DNA of 64,000 bases from Alphaproteobacteria bacterium (GCA_017443235.1 JAFSOV010000010.1:31174-95173), one strand, 5' to 3'; shown: positions 40,600-50,688, numbered from the stretch's first letter. Program-made: numbers and translations. Notes: a model not told the origin generated them from the sequence alone.

Positions 40600-43215
40600 A
40601 TGATAAAAAAAGACATCCTTTCGCCCGAACAAGAAATCGCCGCCGAACCAACATTGAATGTCTGGGTCCAGGCGAACGCCGGCACCGGAAAGACCAGTGT
40701 TTTAACGGCGCGGTTGTTGCGTATATTGTTTCGCAGTGATGAACCGATGGGTGGAATTTTATGCCTGACCTATACAAACGCGGCGGCCGGCGAGATGAAA
40801 AACCGTATCTTGGCGGCGTTGCGCGCATGGGCAATGGCCGATGATGCGGAATTGCGCGAATTATTGGATGGGGTTTCAATACATAATCCACCGACCGATG
40901 ACGACATTGCACACGCGCGCAAAATATTTTTCAAATATATTGATTCGCCCGATTTATTAAAGATAAAAACAATTCATGGTTTTTGTGAGGAGGTTCTGCA
41001 CCGTTTCCCGACCGAGGCAGGTATATCGCCGTCTTGGTCTTTGATATCTGATGCACCACAAAAAGTATTGTTAAATGATGCGTTAAATAACCTTATAAAT
41101 TCGCCAACAAATGATGCCCGCACGGTCAGTGCTTTTAATTACATTGTTGGTGTTATGTCTGAATACAAATTGGATGATTTATTGGATAATATAGAACAAC
41201 AATACAAACACTTTTTTGTGGTGAACGATTTTGATAATTATAGAAATTATTTCATTGATACGATTGAAAAAAAATTAAATATAAAATCGCAAAAAAACAT
41301 TGAAAAAGCCCCAAACAAACTAAAAAAAATACTGGAATTTGCGCGCGCCGAACAAAAGCCGACCCGGGCATTAGAAAACCTTATTTGCTTGACCGAAAAA
41401 TACATTGATAACAGCATAGATTTTCAAGAATACAAATTCGCATATTTAACAAAAACCGAAACACCAATTCAAAAAGGATTAAACTATGAATACTTGTCGG
41501 CGGAACGCGAACGTGTTTTGGCGGCAAATGCATATCAAATAAATAAACAAATTTATATGGCGACGGTCGCGTTGTTTGATTTATCTGGGGCGTTTGCAAA
41601 GAAATATGCAGAATTGAAACAAAACATTAATGTTTTGGATTTTGAAGATTTAATTTTATATACGCATCGTTTGTTTTCTAATCCTGAAAATATGGGTTGG
41701 GTTTTGTCGCAAATGGACGTTTCTTTGTCGCACATATTGGTTGACGAAGCCCAAGATACGGCTCCCCTGCAATGGGAATTGTTGCAAATGTTATCGGGTG
41801 ATTTTTTTGCCGAAGGCGACCGGTCAAAATTGCCGCGTTCTTTGTTTGTTGTGGGCGACACCAAACAATCTATTTATGGGTTCCAAGGTGCAGACCCCAA
41901 TGCATTCGCATCCAGCAGGTCGCAAATTGCGGCACAAATTAAAAACAATGCACGACAAATTCGTGAGGTCCCATTGACCCAAAGTTTTCGTTCGGTTGAA
42001 CCGATACTTAAAACCGTGGATATGTTCTTTGGTGATGCAAATGTTGTGGCGCGTACCGGGTTTATAAATAATCCGCACAAATGTTTTCGCATTGGTGAAC
42101 GTGGCGCGGTCGAAATTCACGAACTTGCAACGCCGGGCGATATGGAAACATCCGCGGCGCGCAAGAAATATATTCGTGAAATTGGCGATAAAATAGAAAA
42201 AATCTTGGCGACCGGCAAATACAAACCGCACAACATAATGATTTTGGTTCAAAATCGTAACCCGTTTGCCACCCCTATGGCGAACGAATTAAAACGCCGC
42301 GGCATAGAAGTTGCAGGCAGTGATAGAATTGTCTTGCCCAATTTTCCGGTTGTGCGCGATTTGATGAATTTGCTGCGATTTTGTATCAACCCGGCGGATG
42401 ATTACAGTTTGGCATGCGTATTAAAAAGCCCGTTGTTTGGCCTAAACGATGCCGCCGTTTATGAAATATGCATAGCGCGAAACCAAGAAAACGTGCGGCG
42501 GCGTAGTGGTGTGGGCGAATTTGTGCCCGTGACCATTTTTGAAATTCTTGAAAATATGCACCCGGCAATATATTTAATATTGAAAGATTTTATGGAAAAA
42601 TCGCAGGCCTGTGGCCCGTATGGTTTCTTTACGTATGTTCTTAATTCTAATGATGCGCGCAGAAAATTTATTGCCGCATTGGGTGCACAAATAATTGACC
42701 CATTGGAAGAGTTTATAACAATATGCCTTGCGTATGAACGCACACGCCCCGGCACATTGCGCCATTTTATAAAATGGTTTATAACCGGCAACAGCGAAAT
42801 AAAACGTGATATGGATTCGGGGTCTGGGGTGCGCATTGTCACCATTCACGGCAGCAAAGGTTTGCAATCGCGTATTGTGTTTTTAATAGATACAACATCT
42901 ATGCCCAAGGCGAGATATATCTATAATTTACCCAACAATAATATGCCGGTGTGGATTTGGACGCCGCGTGCGCCATCGGGTTTTAGTCCTGAATTTGAAG
43001 AAATCCGCAATGCCGCATTTAATAAAGATACGGAAGAAAGTTATCGGTTGTTATATGTGGCGATGACGCGCGCACGTGATGAACTTTATGTATATGGATT
43101 TACCCCGAACAAATCTGCGCCGGAATTATCATGGCATAATATGTTATGGAATACTTTGTTGCCCAAGGTTAGGGCGACCAATAATGCAATCAGGATTTCA
43201 AACTATGACGAATAA
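40600..43215 (+). CDS. addA: AddA-type helicase, without the nuclease domain
   Basis: An 871-residue UvrD/Rep-family helicase of the AddA type, the motor of AddAB double-strand-break resection. All motifs are present: ANAGTGKTSVLTARLL (I), LCLTYTNAAAGEMKNRI (Ia), ILVDEAQDTAPLQWELL (II), VVGDTKQSIYGFQGADP (III), LTQSFRS (IV), IVTIHGSKGLQSRIVFL (V) and LLYVAMTRARDELYV (VI). Typical AddA has about 1150 residues with a C-terminal RecB-like nuclease; here the polypeptide stops soon after motif VI and the nuclease is a separate frame that overlaps it by 11 bases. No addB is in the window. Confidence 0.88.
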   Translation: MIKKDILSPEQEIAAEPTLNVWVQANAGTGKTSVLTARLLRILFRSDEPMGGILCLTYTNAAAGEMKNRILAALRAWAMADDAELRELLDGVSIHNPPTDDDIAHARKIFFKYIDSPDLLKIKTIHGFCEEVLHRFPTEAGISPSWSLISDAPQKVLLNDALNNLINSPTNDARTVSAFNYIVGVMSEYKLDDLLDNIEQQYKHFFVVNDFDNYRNYFIDTIEKKLNIKSQKNIEKAPNKLKKILEFARAEQKPTRALENLICLTEKYIDNSIDFQEYKFAYLTKTETPIQKGLNYEYLSAERERVLAANAYQINKQIYMATVALFDLSGAFAKKYAELKQNINVLDFEDLILYTHRLFSNPENMGWVLSQMDVSLSHILVDEAQDTAPLQWELLQMLSGDFFAEGDRSKLPRSLFVVGDTKQSIYGFQGADPNAFASSRSQIAAQIKNNARQIREVPLTQSFRSVEPILKTVDMFFGDANVVARTGFINNPHKCFRIGERGAVEIHELATPGDMETSAARKKYIREIGDKIEKILATGKYKPHNIMILVQNRNPFATPMANELKRRGIEVAGSDRIVLPNFPVVRDLMNLLRFCINPADDYSLACVLKSPLFGLNDAAVYEICIARNQENVRRRSGVGEFVPVTIFEILENMHPAIYLILKDFMEKSQACGPYGFFTYVLNSNDARRKFIAALGAQIIDPLEEFITICLAYERTRPGTLRHFIKWFITGNSEIKRDMDSGSGVRIVTIHGSKGLQSRIVFLIDTTSMPKARYIYNLPNNNMPVWIWTPRAPSGFSPEFEEIRNAAFNKDTEESYRLLYVAMTRARDELYVYGFTPNKSAPELSWHNMLWNTLLPKVRATNNAIRISNYDE

Positions 43216-43651
43216 AATTACGGATTTAATAAACAAAAATTTGCACAGCGATTATGCAACCGCGACCGGCCGAAATGTGCACGCAAAAATGCAAAGTGTG
43301 TTTTATACACCCAATGGTTGGACGGGCGATGAAAATATAATAAATAAACTTTCAAATATTCCTGAATTGAAAGAATTTATGGGGCCGCTTTCACGAACCG
43401 AGGTTCCCATTGCCGGCACAATAAACGGAAAATTTATAAGCCGTCGCATCGACAGGTTATATGTAAATAATGATATAAAAAAAGTGGTTGTTTTAGATTA
43501 CAAAACAGATACAGACAAGAAAGTGTTCTTTGAAAAATATCGTGTACAATTAAAAGAATATTATGAATTATTAAAGCAAATTTATAACGGTTTTAACATT
43601 GAATGTAAAATACTTTGGTTGAATGATTTTACACTGGAAAACATAATATAA
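43205..43651 (+). CDS. RecB-like PD-(D/E)XK nuclease (detached AddA nuclease)
   Basis: A 148-residue protein that corresponds to the C-terminal nuclease of AddA. Visible motifs are GRNVHAKMQSVF at the N-terminus, the metal-binding aspartate in SRRIDRLYV, the core VVLDYKTD (DxK) and the QxxxY motif in RVQLKEYYELL. Its ATG lies inside the helicase gene (ATGACGAATAA), so the two are translationally coupled and probably assemble into one enzyme. It could be either a natural gene split or an old frameshift, but both parts look intact. Confidence 0.82.
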   Translation: MTNKITDLINKNLHSDYATATGRNVHAKMQSVFYTPNGWTGDENIINKLSNIPELKEFMGPLSRTEVPIAGTINGKFISRRIDRLYVNNDIKKVVVLDYKTDTDKKVFFEKYRVQLKEYYELLKQIYNGFNIECKILWLNDFTLENII

Positions 43652-43656
43652 ATGGG

Positions 43657-43662
43657 TATAAT
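43657..43662 (+). promoter_or_regulatory. recN promoter -10 box
   Basis: TATAAT 6 bases before the recN ATG, with CTGGAA 17 bases upstream (43634-43639), the same pair as before obgE. Confidence 0.6.
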
Positions 43663-43668
43663 ACGGGC

Positions 43669-45318
43669 ATGCTTATAAACCTGAATATTTCAAATATTGT
43701 TTTGATTGATAAACTGAATCTGGAATTTGGTTCGGGGTTAAATATTTTAACCGGCGAAACGGGTGCGGGTAAAAGTATATTGTTGGATGCATTGTCATTG
43801 GCATTGGGTGCGCGTTCGGATGTTGGGTTGGTTCGTCATGGTGCGGGTGCGGCATCTGTCACGGCGGAATTTGATATGATCAATGAAGCAATAAATAACA
43901 TATTTGATGAGTTTGGAATTGAACGCGACAATCATATAATTTTGCGGCGCACACTTGGTGCGGATGGTAAAAGTCGCGCATGGGTAAATGACACACCTGT
44001 ATCGATTAAGGTGTTAAAAAACATTGGCGATGAATTGGTCGAATTGCACGGGCAATTTGCAAATCACGCCTTATTGAACCAGGCGACACATCGAACCGCA
44101 TTGGATGAATTTGCATGTAAAAATATACAAGATTTCAATCAATTATTGGAAAATGTTCGCAACGCCTATAATGAATACCACGATGCAAACACACGTTTAT
44201 CTGCGGTTCAAGATTTATTAAACCGCGCGGTCACCGAACAAGAATACCTTGAACACAATGTTCGTGAATTGCGGGCGTTAAATGTTCGTCCCGGGGAAGA
44301 AGAAGAATTGGCATCCAGGCGTGCAGATATGATAAACGCCGAAAAGAACGCGGCGATTTTGACCGATGCGGCAAATGCAATTGGTGCCGGCGGAAATACA
44401 CTGGATGCACAAATATTTGCGGTCGCGCATATTTTGGAGCGTATCAAAACCGACCCAAATCCATACAGCGAACAAATAGACGCATTATACAACGCGGCAG
44501 ATTTGGTCGCAAACGTGGCAGCCGCAATCGCGCCGGATGATATAGATACCGCAACCGTCGATTCAATAGAAGAACGTTTGTTTGCAATACGCGCGGCGGC
44601 GCGAAAACATCACGTGGCGGCGGATGAATTGCCAAACAAATTGATCGAGATGGAATCCGCACTAAACGCGATAAATAATTCTGATGCGGAACTTAAGAAA
44701 TTAAAAACCGTTGTGGCGGCCGCAAAGCAAAAATATGACGCATTGGCAACAAAATTGACGGATGCGCGCCACGTGGCCGCGGACGAATTGCGTGCGCGCC
44801 TGTTGCGTGAATTGCCCGATTTGAAACTTGGCAGTGCGGATTTTATGGTTGAATTTGCAATCACCGCGCCCGGCGCAAATGGTGTTGACGACATAACATT
44901 TATGATAAAGACAAATCCGGGCATGCCTTTTGCGCCACTGCATAAATCGGCGTCCGGCGGCGAATTGGCACGTTTAATGTTGGCAATGCGTGTTGTTTTG
45001 TCGGGTTCAAATATTGCACATACATTTGTTTTTGACGAAGTTGATACGGGTATCAGTGGCGCAACTGCATCCGCCGTTGGCGACCGTCTAAACCGCCTTG
45101 CCCATGATTCCCAGGCATTGGTTATAACCCATTCGGCCCAGGTTGCCGGTTTCGCCGATAAACATTTCAAAATCGAGAAAACAACCGATGGCGAAACAAC
45201 GACTACGCGTGTTTATGAGATAATCGGTGATGAACGATTAAATGAAATCGCGCGCATAATCAGTGGTGCCGAAATTACGCCTGAATCACTTGCCACCGCA
45301 AAAACATTGTTGAAATAA
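43669..45318 (+). CDS. recN: DNA repair protein RecN
   Basis: A 549-residue SMC-like ATPase that acts at double-strand breaks. Walker A is GETGAGKSILLDAL (about 30-43); the Q-loop region has LVELHGQFANHALL; the coiled coil spans about 150-370; the signature is SASGGELARLMLAMR (about 425) and Walker B/D-loop FVFDEVDTGISG. Complete. It lies 17 bases behind the nuclease gene, so it may be transcribed both with addA and from its own promoter, whose -10 is 6 bases from the ATG. Convergent with xseA. Confidence 0.95.
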   Translation: MLINLNISNIVLIDKLNLEFGSGLNILTGETGAGKSILLDALSLALGARSDVGLVRHGAGAASVTAEFDMINEAINNIFDEFGIERDNHIILRRTLGADGKSRAWVNDTPVSIKVLKNIGDELVELHGQFANHALLNQATHRTALDEFACKNIQDFNQLLENVRNAYNEYHDANTRLSAVQDLLNRAVTEQEYLEHNVRELRALNVRPGEEEELASRRADMINAEKNAAILTDAANAIGAGGNTLDAQIFAVAHILERIKTDPNPYSEQIDALYNAADLVANVAAAIAPDDIDTATVDSIEERLFAIRAAARKHHVAADELPNKLIEMESALNAINNSDAELKKLKTVVAAAKQKYDALATKLTDARHVAADELRARLLRELPDLKLGSADFMVEFAITAPGANGVDDITFMIKTNPGMPFAPLHKSASGGELARLMLAMRVVLSGSNIAHTFVFDEVDTGISGATASAVGDRLNRLAHDSQALVITHSAQVAGFADKHFKIEKTTDGETTTTRVYEIIGDERLNEIARIISGAEITPESLATAKTLLK

Positions 45319-45323
45319 ATTTA

Positions 45324-46559
45324 TTAAATTTTTACTACACCATCGGCAAATTCTATGCTGGCAATTTTATTTGTTGTTGCCGCAGACGATATTATTTGGT
45401 TGTCGCTATCACGTGCAATTGCGTATCCGCGTGCCAAAACGTTTTTATAACCCAATGATTTTAACATTTGTCCGCTGTGTTCCAGCCCGCGCCGCAGATT
45501 TATCATTTTATAATTCAATATATCCGGCATGCGCGCGACAATTTCCATTTTGCGCCGTGCATCAACCATTTTTGCGTTGATGATTATTCCAAGTGTACGC
45601 GTAATATCGTCCAATCTTTGCGCGCGTTCCATGACCATTTGGCGTGGGCTTTTAATTATTATGTTTTCTATACGATTTTTAGTGTTGGTAATACGTGCAG
45701 CAAACCCGGCAGATAAACGATGGCCCATATTTTCTAAATCTTGGAATAATGATATTTTGGTTGGAACAACGGCCTCGGCCGCACCGGTGGGCGTGGGCGC
45801 GCGGTGGTCCGCCGCAAAGTCAACCAGCATCCAATCAGGTTCATGCCCGACACCGGTTATGACCGGAATTTCACTGTTTGCAACGGCGCGCACAACGCTT
45901 TCTTCTGAAAACGGCAACAGGTCTTCCAACGACCCACCGCCACGTGCCACGATAATAACATCAACATTCTTTGCGCGGTTAAAGTATTCGACCCCGGCGG
46001 CAACCTCGGCGGCGGCGGTTTGACCCTGAACCGTGGCGGGGTACAGAATAACATGAACCGGGAAACGTTCGCGCAGACGATTTTGAATATCTTGGAATGC
46101 CGCACCAGTGGGACTTGTCACCACACCAATAGTCGTTGGTAATTTTGGCAAAGGCTTTTTCCGCGCAATGTCAAATAATCCCTCGGCCGCCAATTTCTGT
46201 TTGCGCATCTCCAACATTTTAAGAATGGCGCCCACACCGGCCATTTCGATACTGGACGCCACAATTTGATAATTACTGCGCGCCGGATATGTGGTAAGTT
46301 TTCCGGTAATTACAACCTCCATCCCGTCGCTTAGTGCAAAATTTATCGGTGTTCCGCGCCATATAATCACGGACATTGCCGCACCGGCATCTTTGATTGT
46401 CATATACATATGACCCGATGTCGCGCGGGTAATTTGGGATAATTCGCCACGAATTTTTATAACCGGAAACGCCGTTTCAACCACGTTCTTTAACAGTGCC
46501 GATGCATCGGTCACAGAAAAAATCATATCGGGTTTAACAAACGGTTCCGGTTTTTGCAT
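45324..46559 (-). CDS. xseA: Exodeoxyribonuclease VII large subunit
   Basis: A 411-residue XseA, degrading single-stranded DNA with XseB. The N-terminal OB fold (about 12-110) contains VKIRGELSQITRATSGHMY. The catalytic region has IGVVTSPTGAAFQDI, VARGGGSLEDLLPFSEE and GVGHEPDWMLVDFAADHRAPTPTGAAE, all family marks (GHE-x-D is usual). The coiled-coil tail is somewhat shorter than in E. coli (456 residues). Ribosome site AGGAA. Last gene of the cluster that begins with DUF2155; no xseB in the window. Confidence 0.94.
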   Translation of the reverse strand: MQKPEPFVKPDMIFSVTDASALLKNVVETAFPVIKIRGELSQITRATSGHMYMTIKDAGAAMSVIIWRGTPINFALSDGMEVVITGKLTTYPARSNYQIVASSIEMAGVGAILKMLEMRKQKLAAEGLFDIARKKPLPKLPTTIGVVTSPTGAAFQDIQNRLRERFPVHVILYPATVQGQTAAAEVAAGVEYFNRAKNVDVIIVARGGGSLEDLLPFSEESVVRAVANSEIPVITGVGHEPDWMLVDFAADHRAPTPTGAAEAVVPTKISLFQDLENMGHRLSAGFAARITNTKNRIENIIIKSPRQMVMERAQRLDDITRTLGIIINAKMVDARRKMEIVARMPDILNYKMINLRRGLEHSGQMLKSLGYKNVLARGYAIARDSDNQIISSAATTNKIASIEFADGVVKI

Positions 46560-46569
46560 ATTTTTATTC

Positions 46570-47682
46570 CTATAACTCGGTCAATGGCCAACGCGGACGT
46601 GGTGCAATCGGTTCGCGCACAATATTTCCAATTTTATAATTTTCCAATCCCGCCCATGCAATCATCGCGCCGTTGTCGGTGCATAATTTCATTGGTGGTG
46701 CGGCAAAGACCATATTATTATCGCGTGCCAATTTTTCCATCGCTGTGCGTATTGCGCTGTTTTTCGCAACACCGCCCGCCACAACCAATGTTTTAGGTTG
46801 TGCGGCTTTGACCGCATCCGTTTTCATCGCGTGTTCCAAACGATTGATTATGCAATCAACGACGGCCGCCTGAAACGAAGCGCAAAAATCATTTATAAAT
46901 TCATCGGACCAGGGCGCATCATACTTTGATAAAAATGTTCGCGCGGCGGTTTTGATGCCACTGAACGAAAAATCACAACCGGGTTTGTCGGTTAGGGGCC
47001 GTGGAAAATCAAACGCGCGCGGATTACCCATCGATGCACGTTTATCGACAACCGGGCCGCCGGGATACCCCAATCCCAACATTTTTGAAACTTTATCAAA
47101 TGCTTCGCCGGCACTGTCGTCCAGTGTTTGGCCAATCAATTCATATTTGCCGACCCCGCGAACCAATAAAATCTGGCAATGGCCGCCGGATGCCAGCATA
47201 AGCAAGTATGGAAATTCAACCGCCACCGGCGCCGCAGAATCATCCGCCGTTGCCGCAGCCAGGCGCGGAACCAATGCGTGACCTTCCAAATGATTCACCG
47301 CAACTAAAGGTTTCCCGGTTGATTGCGCGATACCCGTCGCCGCCATCCAACCAATCAATACGCCACCAATCAATCCCGGACCGGCGGTTGCCGCGATAAC
47401 ATCAATATCATCAATTGTCATATTTGCCCGCGCAAGTGTTTCACGAATAACCGTATCAATTGCCAAAATATGCGCGCGCGCGGCCAATTCCGGCACAACC
47501 CCACCATATTTTTGATGTTTGGGAATTTGCGAATAAATAATATGTGCCAAGATGTTTTTATTTGAATCTACGATTGCGGCAGATGTTTCATCACACGAAG
47601 ATTCAATGCCCAAACACACCGTGCCGCGCGCGCCAGACACAGATGTTCCCATATCCATTTGAATAATTTTATCGTTCTTCAT
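46570..47682 (-). CDS. tsaD: tRNA t6A synthase TsaD
   Basis: A 370-residue ASKHA-fold enzyme that transfers threonylcarbamoyl to A37 of tRNA. The metal-binding histidines are in NHLEGHALVPRL (about 125), with GIESSCDETSAAIVD near the start, GPGLIGGVLIGWMAA, and the FSFSGIKTAARTFL and DNGAMIAWAGL segments near the end. Start overlaps the DUF1460 stop by ATGA; the first 18 residues are an extension over most TsaD proteins, so translation may begin later. Its partner tsaB lies at 21853, unlinked. Confidence 0.95.
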   Translation of the reverse strand: MKNDKIIQMDMGTSVSGARGTVCLGIESSCDETSAAIVDSNKNILAHIIYSQIPKHQKYGGVVPELAARAHILAIDTVIRETLARANMTIDDIDVIAATAGPGLIGGVLIGWMAATGIAQSTGKPLVAVNHLEGHALVPRLAAATADDSAAPVAVEFPYLLMLASGGHCQILLVRGVGKYELIGQTLDDSAGEAFDKVSKMLGLGYPGGPVVDKRASMGNPRAFDFPRPLTDKPGCDFSFSGIKTAARTFLSKYDAPWSDEFINDFCASFQAAVVDCIINRLEHAMKTDAVKAAQPKTLVVAGGVAKNSAIRTAMEKLARDNNMVFAAPPMKLCTDNGAMIAWAGLENYKIGNIVREPIAPRPRWPLTEL

Positions 47683-48371
47683 TTTTTTATATCCAGCAAC
47701 ATTATACCCAATTTATTTTGATTTTCCATCATTTGATTCACATATTTATGAAAGTCAACATCGACAACAGTCTTTTTATGCCACGAAGCGTGCCGCAACC
47801 GCCCATCCGGCAACAGAAAACCCATATGTCGTACCGCTAAATCGGTGCCAATTTTGGTGGCCGCACGCCCCGGCGCATTTACGAACAAAACAACCATAGG
47901 TTTTTTTACACTGATATTTTTGGCGTATTTATACGGAATATATTCCAATGAAACCGTTTGTGGCGCAAAGTCTGTATCAATATTATGATTCTTTTTGAAC
48001 CAATTTTTCTTGTCTATGGTGACACGGCGCGTGACCACCGGCGCATATTCGGCCGAAACATTTTTAACAATGTTCGCATTGTTATTTAACCAATCGGTTT
48101 CGATAAAGTGATTACGATTTATAAAATCAACTTTCCCATTTTTATATCGTATTTGATTAAGGCGTTTCCGGTCACCGTCCGCCAAAACCGTTTCCACAAA
48201 TGTGGTGCAATCAAACGCATCAAATCGTATCAACGGGTCCGCATCCGGGGCCGCGCCTTCACCCAACGGGTCGCGCACATATTTCACGCCCAGATATTCG
48301 GCACCAATAAAATCATTATTATTTTGATATGAACACCCAATAACAAAAACAAACAGCAGTACGCGCCACAT
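47679..48371 (-). CDS. DUF1460 amidase-like lipoprotein (NlpC/P60 superfamily)
   Basis: A 230-residue lipoprotein (lipobox VIGC, Cys13). It follows the DUF1460 pattern: DPLGEG...DADPLIRFDAFDCTTFVETVLA with the catalytic Cys in DCTTF, NRNHFIETDWL, and a C-terminal RHMGFLLPDGRLRHAS with the active-site His. Members are cysteine amidases acting on peptidoglycan. The start at 48371 shares one base with the previous stop (TAATG). Coupled to tsaD downstream. Probably periplasmic. Confidence 0.85.
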   Translation of the reverse strand: MWRVLLFVFVIGCSYQNNNDFIGAEYLGVKYVRDPLGEGAAPDADPLIRFDAFDCTTFVETVLADGDRKRLNQIRYKNGKVDFINRNHFIETDWLNNNANIVKNVSAEYAPVVTRRVTIDKKNWFKKNHNIDTDFAPQTVSLEYIPYKYAKNISVKKPMVVLFVNAPGRAATKIGTDLAVRHMGFLLPDGRLRHASWHKKTVVDVDFHKYVNQMMENQNKLGIMLLDIKK

Positions 48372-48676
48372 TAGATATTTTCTTTCAGTTGCATCCCCAT
48401 AAAACAAAGTTCTGTTGCATCCCGCACAGCCATATCATTTGAATCCGGCAAAGTTGCCATTTTATCAACACACTTTACCAATATATCCAAATTTTCGTCT
48501 GATGCGCGCAATATTTTAACCGCCGCCATACGGCGTTCAATTGATGCCGCCCGCCAATCTTTAAGCGTTCCCGATTCCAATGCGGTCGCCTTTTGCGCGC
48601 CGACAAACATATAAACCGCGGCCAATAATGCAAAAATTCCAACGATAAAAATCAAACTTTTTTTCAAAAACTTCAT
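48371..48676 (-). CDS. Small membrane-anchored protein of unknown function
   Basis: A 101-residue protein with one N-terminal helix (about 6-25, SLIFIVGIFALLAAVYMFVG), then a soluble helical domain of about 70 residues with two cysteines (VKCVDKMATLPDS; ATELCFMGM). AAGGAA precedes the ATG. Linked by TAATG to the DUF1460 gene. No family recognised; the position suggests an envelope role. Confidence 0.6.
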   Translation of the reverse strand: MKFLKKSLIFIVGIFALLAAVYMFVGAQKATALESGTLKDWRAASIERRMAAVKILRASDENLDILVKCVDKMATLPDSNDMAVRDATELCFMGMQLKENI

Positions 48677-48701
48677 AGTAATTTCCTTCCTTTTGTATGG
48701 T

Positions 48702-49061
48702 TTATTCACATTTTACCAACCACGCATCATAATCCGGATTTTGCACCGGGTTTTTACCGGGATTATTGCGGTCCATCCAGTTTCCATAAATCTTGGTACC
48801 GTCGCCGGACTTGGAAATCTCGACAAAGGCGTAAAAATTTTCGGCCTTGAACGGGTCGGATTGTTTGCACGATCGCACAGTTATGTCTAATTTTTCAAAT
48901 TGTACACCTTGCCCAACCGGGATATTCAATGTTTGCGTTTTACCCGCGGCCTTGTTCATAACCTGAATAACGGCGGTGTTGCGATTTGTGTACGCACCCG
49001 CAACCCCCGGCACAAGGCACGCAAAAACAACCAAAATTTTGAATTTTTTTAACATACGCAT
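48702..49061 (-). CDS. DUF2155 periplasmic protein
   Basis: A 119-residue protein with a signal peptide (ending PGVAGA) and the DUF2155 pattern: TAVIQVMNKAAGKTQTLNIPVGQ at the start (an Asp/Asn-K core), LDITVRSCKQSD, and the ending GNWMDRNNPG...PDYDAWLVKC. The two cysteines (about 64 and 118) probably pair. The family is confined mostly to alphaproteobacteria and its function is unknown. First gene of the run leading to xseA. Confidence 0.82.
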   Translation of the reverse strand: MRMLKKFKILVVFACLVPGVAGAYTNRNTAVIQVMNKAAGKTQTLNIPVGQGVQFEKLDITVRSCKQSDPFKAENFYAFVEISKSGDGTKIYGNWMDRNNPGKNPVQNPDYDAWLVKCE

Positions 49062-49105
49062 ATACTATCGCCATATTGAACCTAAGTCAAATTGAAAATA
49101 AACAT

Positions 49106-49131
49106 AAAAAATCCCCGCGTTTTGCGGGGAC
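49106..49131 (-). terminator. Terminator of the rpsP-rplS operon
   Basis: TCCCCGC (49112-49118) pairs with GCGGGGA (49124-49130), followed on the minus strand by TTTTTTATG. Confidence 0.85.
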
Positions 49132-49149
49132 TTGATAAATTTGCAAAGA

Positions 49150-49548
49150 TTATTTTGCTTCTTTTGCGGTCTTTTCGTTCGCGGTTGCGGACAAATCTTC
49201 CACAATACGCGCCTTTTTGCCAGACAGTTTGCGCAAAAAGAACAATTTCGCACGACGCACGCGGCCGATACGAACCTTTTCAATTTTTTCGATTGCCGGG
49301 CTGTACAGCGGGAATTTGCGTTCCACACCCACGCCATAGGATTCACGACGAACGGTGAAAGACGCGGTATTACCCATACCACCATCACGTGCAATAACAA
49401 CGCCTTCGAATAACTGAATACGGAATTTGTCGCCATCTTTGATTTTTACATGCACGCGCAGTGTATCACCGGCCTTGAAATTCGGGATTGTTTTACCCGC
49501 ACGCATTTTTTCAACATTTTGTTGTTCTATTTTTTTTACAATGTTCAT
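49150..49548 (-). CDS. rplS: 50S ribosomal protein L19
   Basis: A 132-residue L19, complete ([49 protein letters not shown]). It lies at the 30S-50S interface. A Glu/Lys/Ala tail of about 20 residues extends beyond the usual end. Overlaps trmD by ATGA and is last in the rpsP-orf-rimM-trmD-rplS operon, a classical order. Confidence 0.97.
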   Translation of the reverse strand: MNIVKKIEQQNVEKMRAGKTIPNFKAGDTLRVHVKIKDGDKFRIQLFEGVVIARDGGMGNTASFTVRRESYGVGVERKFPLYSPAIEKIEKVRIGRVRRAKLFFLRKLSGKKARIVEDLSATANEKTAKEAK

Positions 49549-50234
49549 TTTTTGTTTTCCTTTATTAAGTCCGGTCGACGTTCCTTGGTTATGTCAACCG
49601 ATTGTTGTTTCCGCCACCGTTCTATATTGCCGTGGTGACCGGACAGCAGGACTTCTGGGACACTTTGTCCACGCCATACTGACGGGCGGGTGTATAACGG
49701 CCATTCCAGCCCCCCGATTTCGAAACTTTCATTTGCGGTCGCGTCTGCGCCACCACCGACGACATTATCAACCAAGCGAACGCAACTGTCAATAAAAACC
49801 TGCGCGGCAACCTCGCCACCCGACAGTATGTAATCGCCGATTGATAATTCCATAATATTATACGCATCAATGACCCGTTGGTCAATTCCTTCGTACCGAC
49901 CACAGAGCAGGGTATAGGTCGCATCCTTTGGGTTTTCGGCAAACCCGCGCACCATTTGTTGGTCAAGCCGTGGTCCGCGCGGTGAAAAGTATATAATTTT
50001 CCCCGGATTTTTTACTGAATCCAATGCATCGCCCAACACATCGGGGCGCATAACCATGCCCGCGCCACCGCCGAATTGCGCGTCATCGACACTGCCGTAA
50101 TCATTTATGGCAAAATCGCGAATATTTATCACATCATAAGACCAAATTCCATCCGCCAATGCACGACCGACCACCCCGGCGCCCAACGTTCCGGGAAACA
50201 TTTCTGGAAAAACGGTCAGTATATTAAAGTGCAT
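49545..50234 (-). CDS. trmD: tRNA (guanine-37-N1)-methyltransferase TrmD
   Basis: A 229-residue SPOUT methyltransferase making m1G37. Knot motifs: [23 protein letters not shown] and [13 protein letters not shown]. The C-terminal domain has [20 protein letters not shown]. The ATG at 50234 ([15 protein letters not shown]) is the standard start and overlaps rimM by 11 bases. Confidence 0.97.
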   Translation of the reverse strand: MHFNILTVFPEMFPGTLGAGVVGRALADGIWSYDVINIRDFAINDYGSVDDAQFGGGAGMVMRPDVLGDALDSVKNPGKIIYFSPRGPRLDQQMVRGFAENPKDATYTLLCGRYEGIDQRVIDAYNIMELSIGDYILSGGEVAAQVFIDSCVRLVDNVVGGGADATANESFEIGGLEWPLYTRPSVWRGQSVPEVLLSGHHGNIERWRKQQSVDITKERRPDLIKENKK

Positions 50235-50688
50235 AAATCTTACCTTGGTTAAAATCCACGCGCGCCCCACGAAACGCAACCATATCTCCGTTGTCCAATT
50301 CCATAATATCGCCGGCACCAAAGTTTTGAAAGCATTCCACGCGACCCAATTCCACGCCGTCACGCACAACCATCATACCGATTAAATCTGCCTGGTAATA
50401 TTCGCCTGGGGCCGCATCTGGCAATTCGCCACGGTTCACAAACAATTCTGTTCCGCGCAGTGTTTCCGCCGCATTCCGGTCGGCAACACCGTCAATCCGT
50501 GCGATAATAACATTTGAATTAGGTACGGCGCGCACGAAACGAAACGCATCGGTGGCAATATTATGACCAAATACGGACAATTTTTGCAAATCGGTCGGCG
50601 TGGCGGTAAAGGTCTGCACGCGAACTTCGCCCCGAATTCCCTGGGGCGCGACAATTTTACCAACCAAGATTCGTTGTTTATCGTTCAT
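50224..50688 (-). CDS. rimM: Ribosome maturation factor RimM
   Basis: A 154-residue 30S assembly factor. N-terminal RimM domain: ILVGKIVAPQGIRGEVRV; PRC-barrel: EYYQADLIGMMVV with ELGRVECFQNFGAGDIMEL. The ATG at 50688 is preferred to a GTG two codons upstream. Overlaps the small gene before it and trmD after it. Confidence 0.94.
   Translation of the reverse strand: MNDKQRILVGKIVAPQGIRGEVRVQTFTATPTDLQKLSVFGHNIATDAFRFVRAVPNSNVIIARIDGVADRNAAETLRGTELFVNRGELPDAAPGEYYQADLIGMMVVRDGVELGRVECFQNFGAGDIMELDNGDMVAFRGARVDFNQGKIYAL

Noticed and set aside
43205..43215. Simple sequencing frameshift joining addA and the nuclease
   Set aside because: Not excluded, but the nuclease has its own well-placed ATG and the helicase a natural end, so two genes are the better reading.
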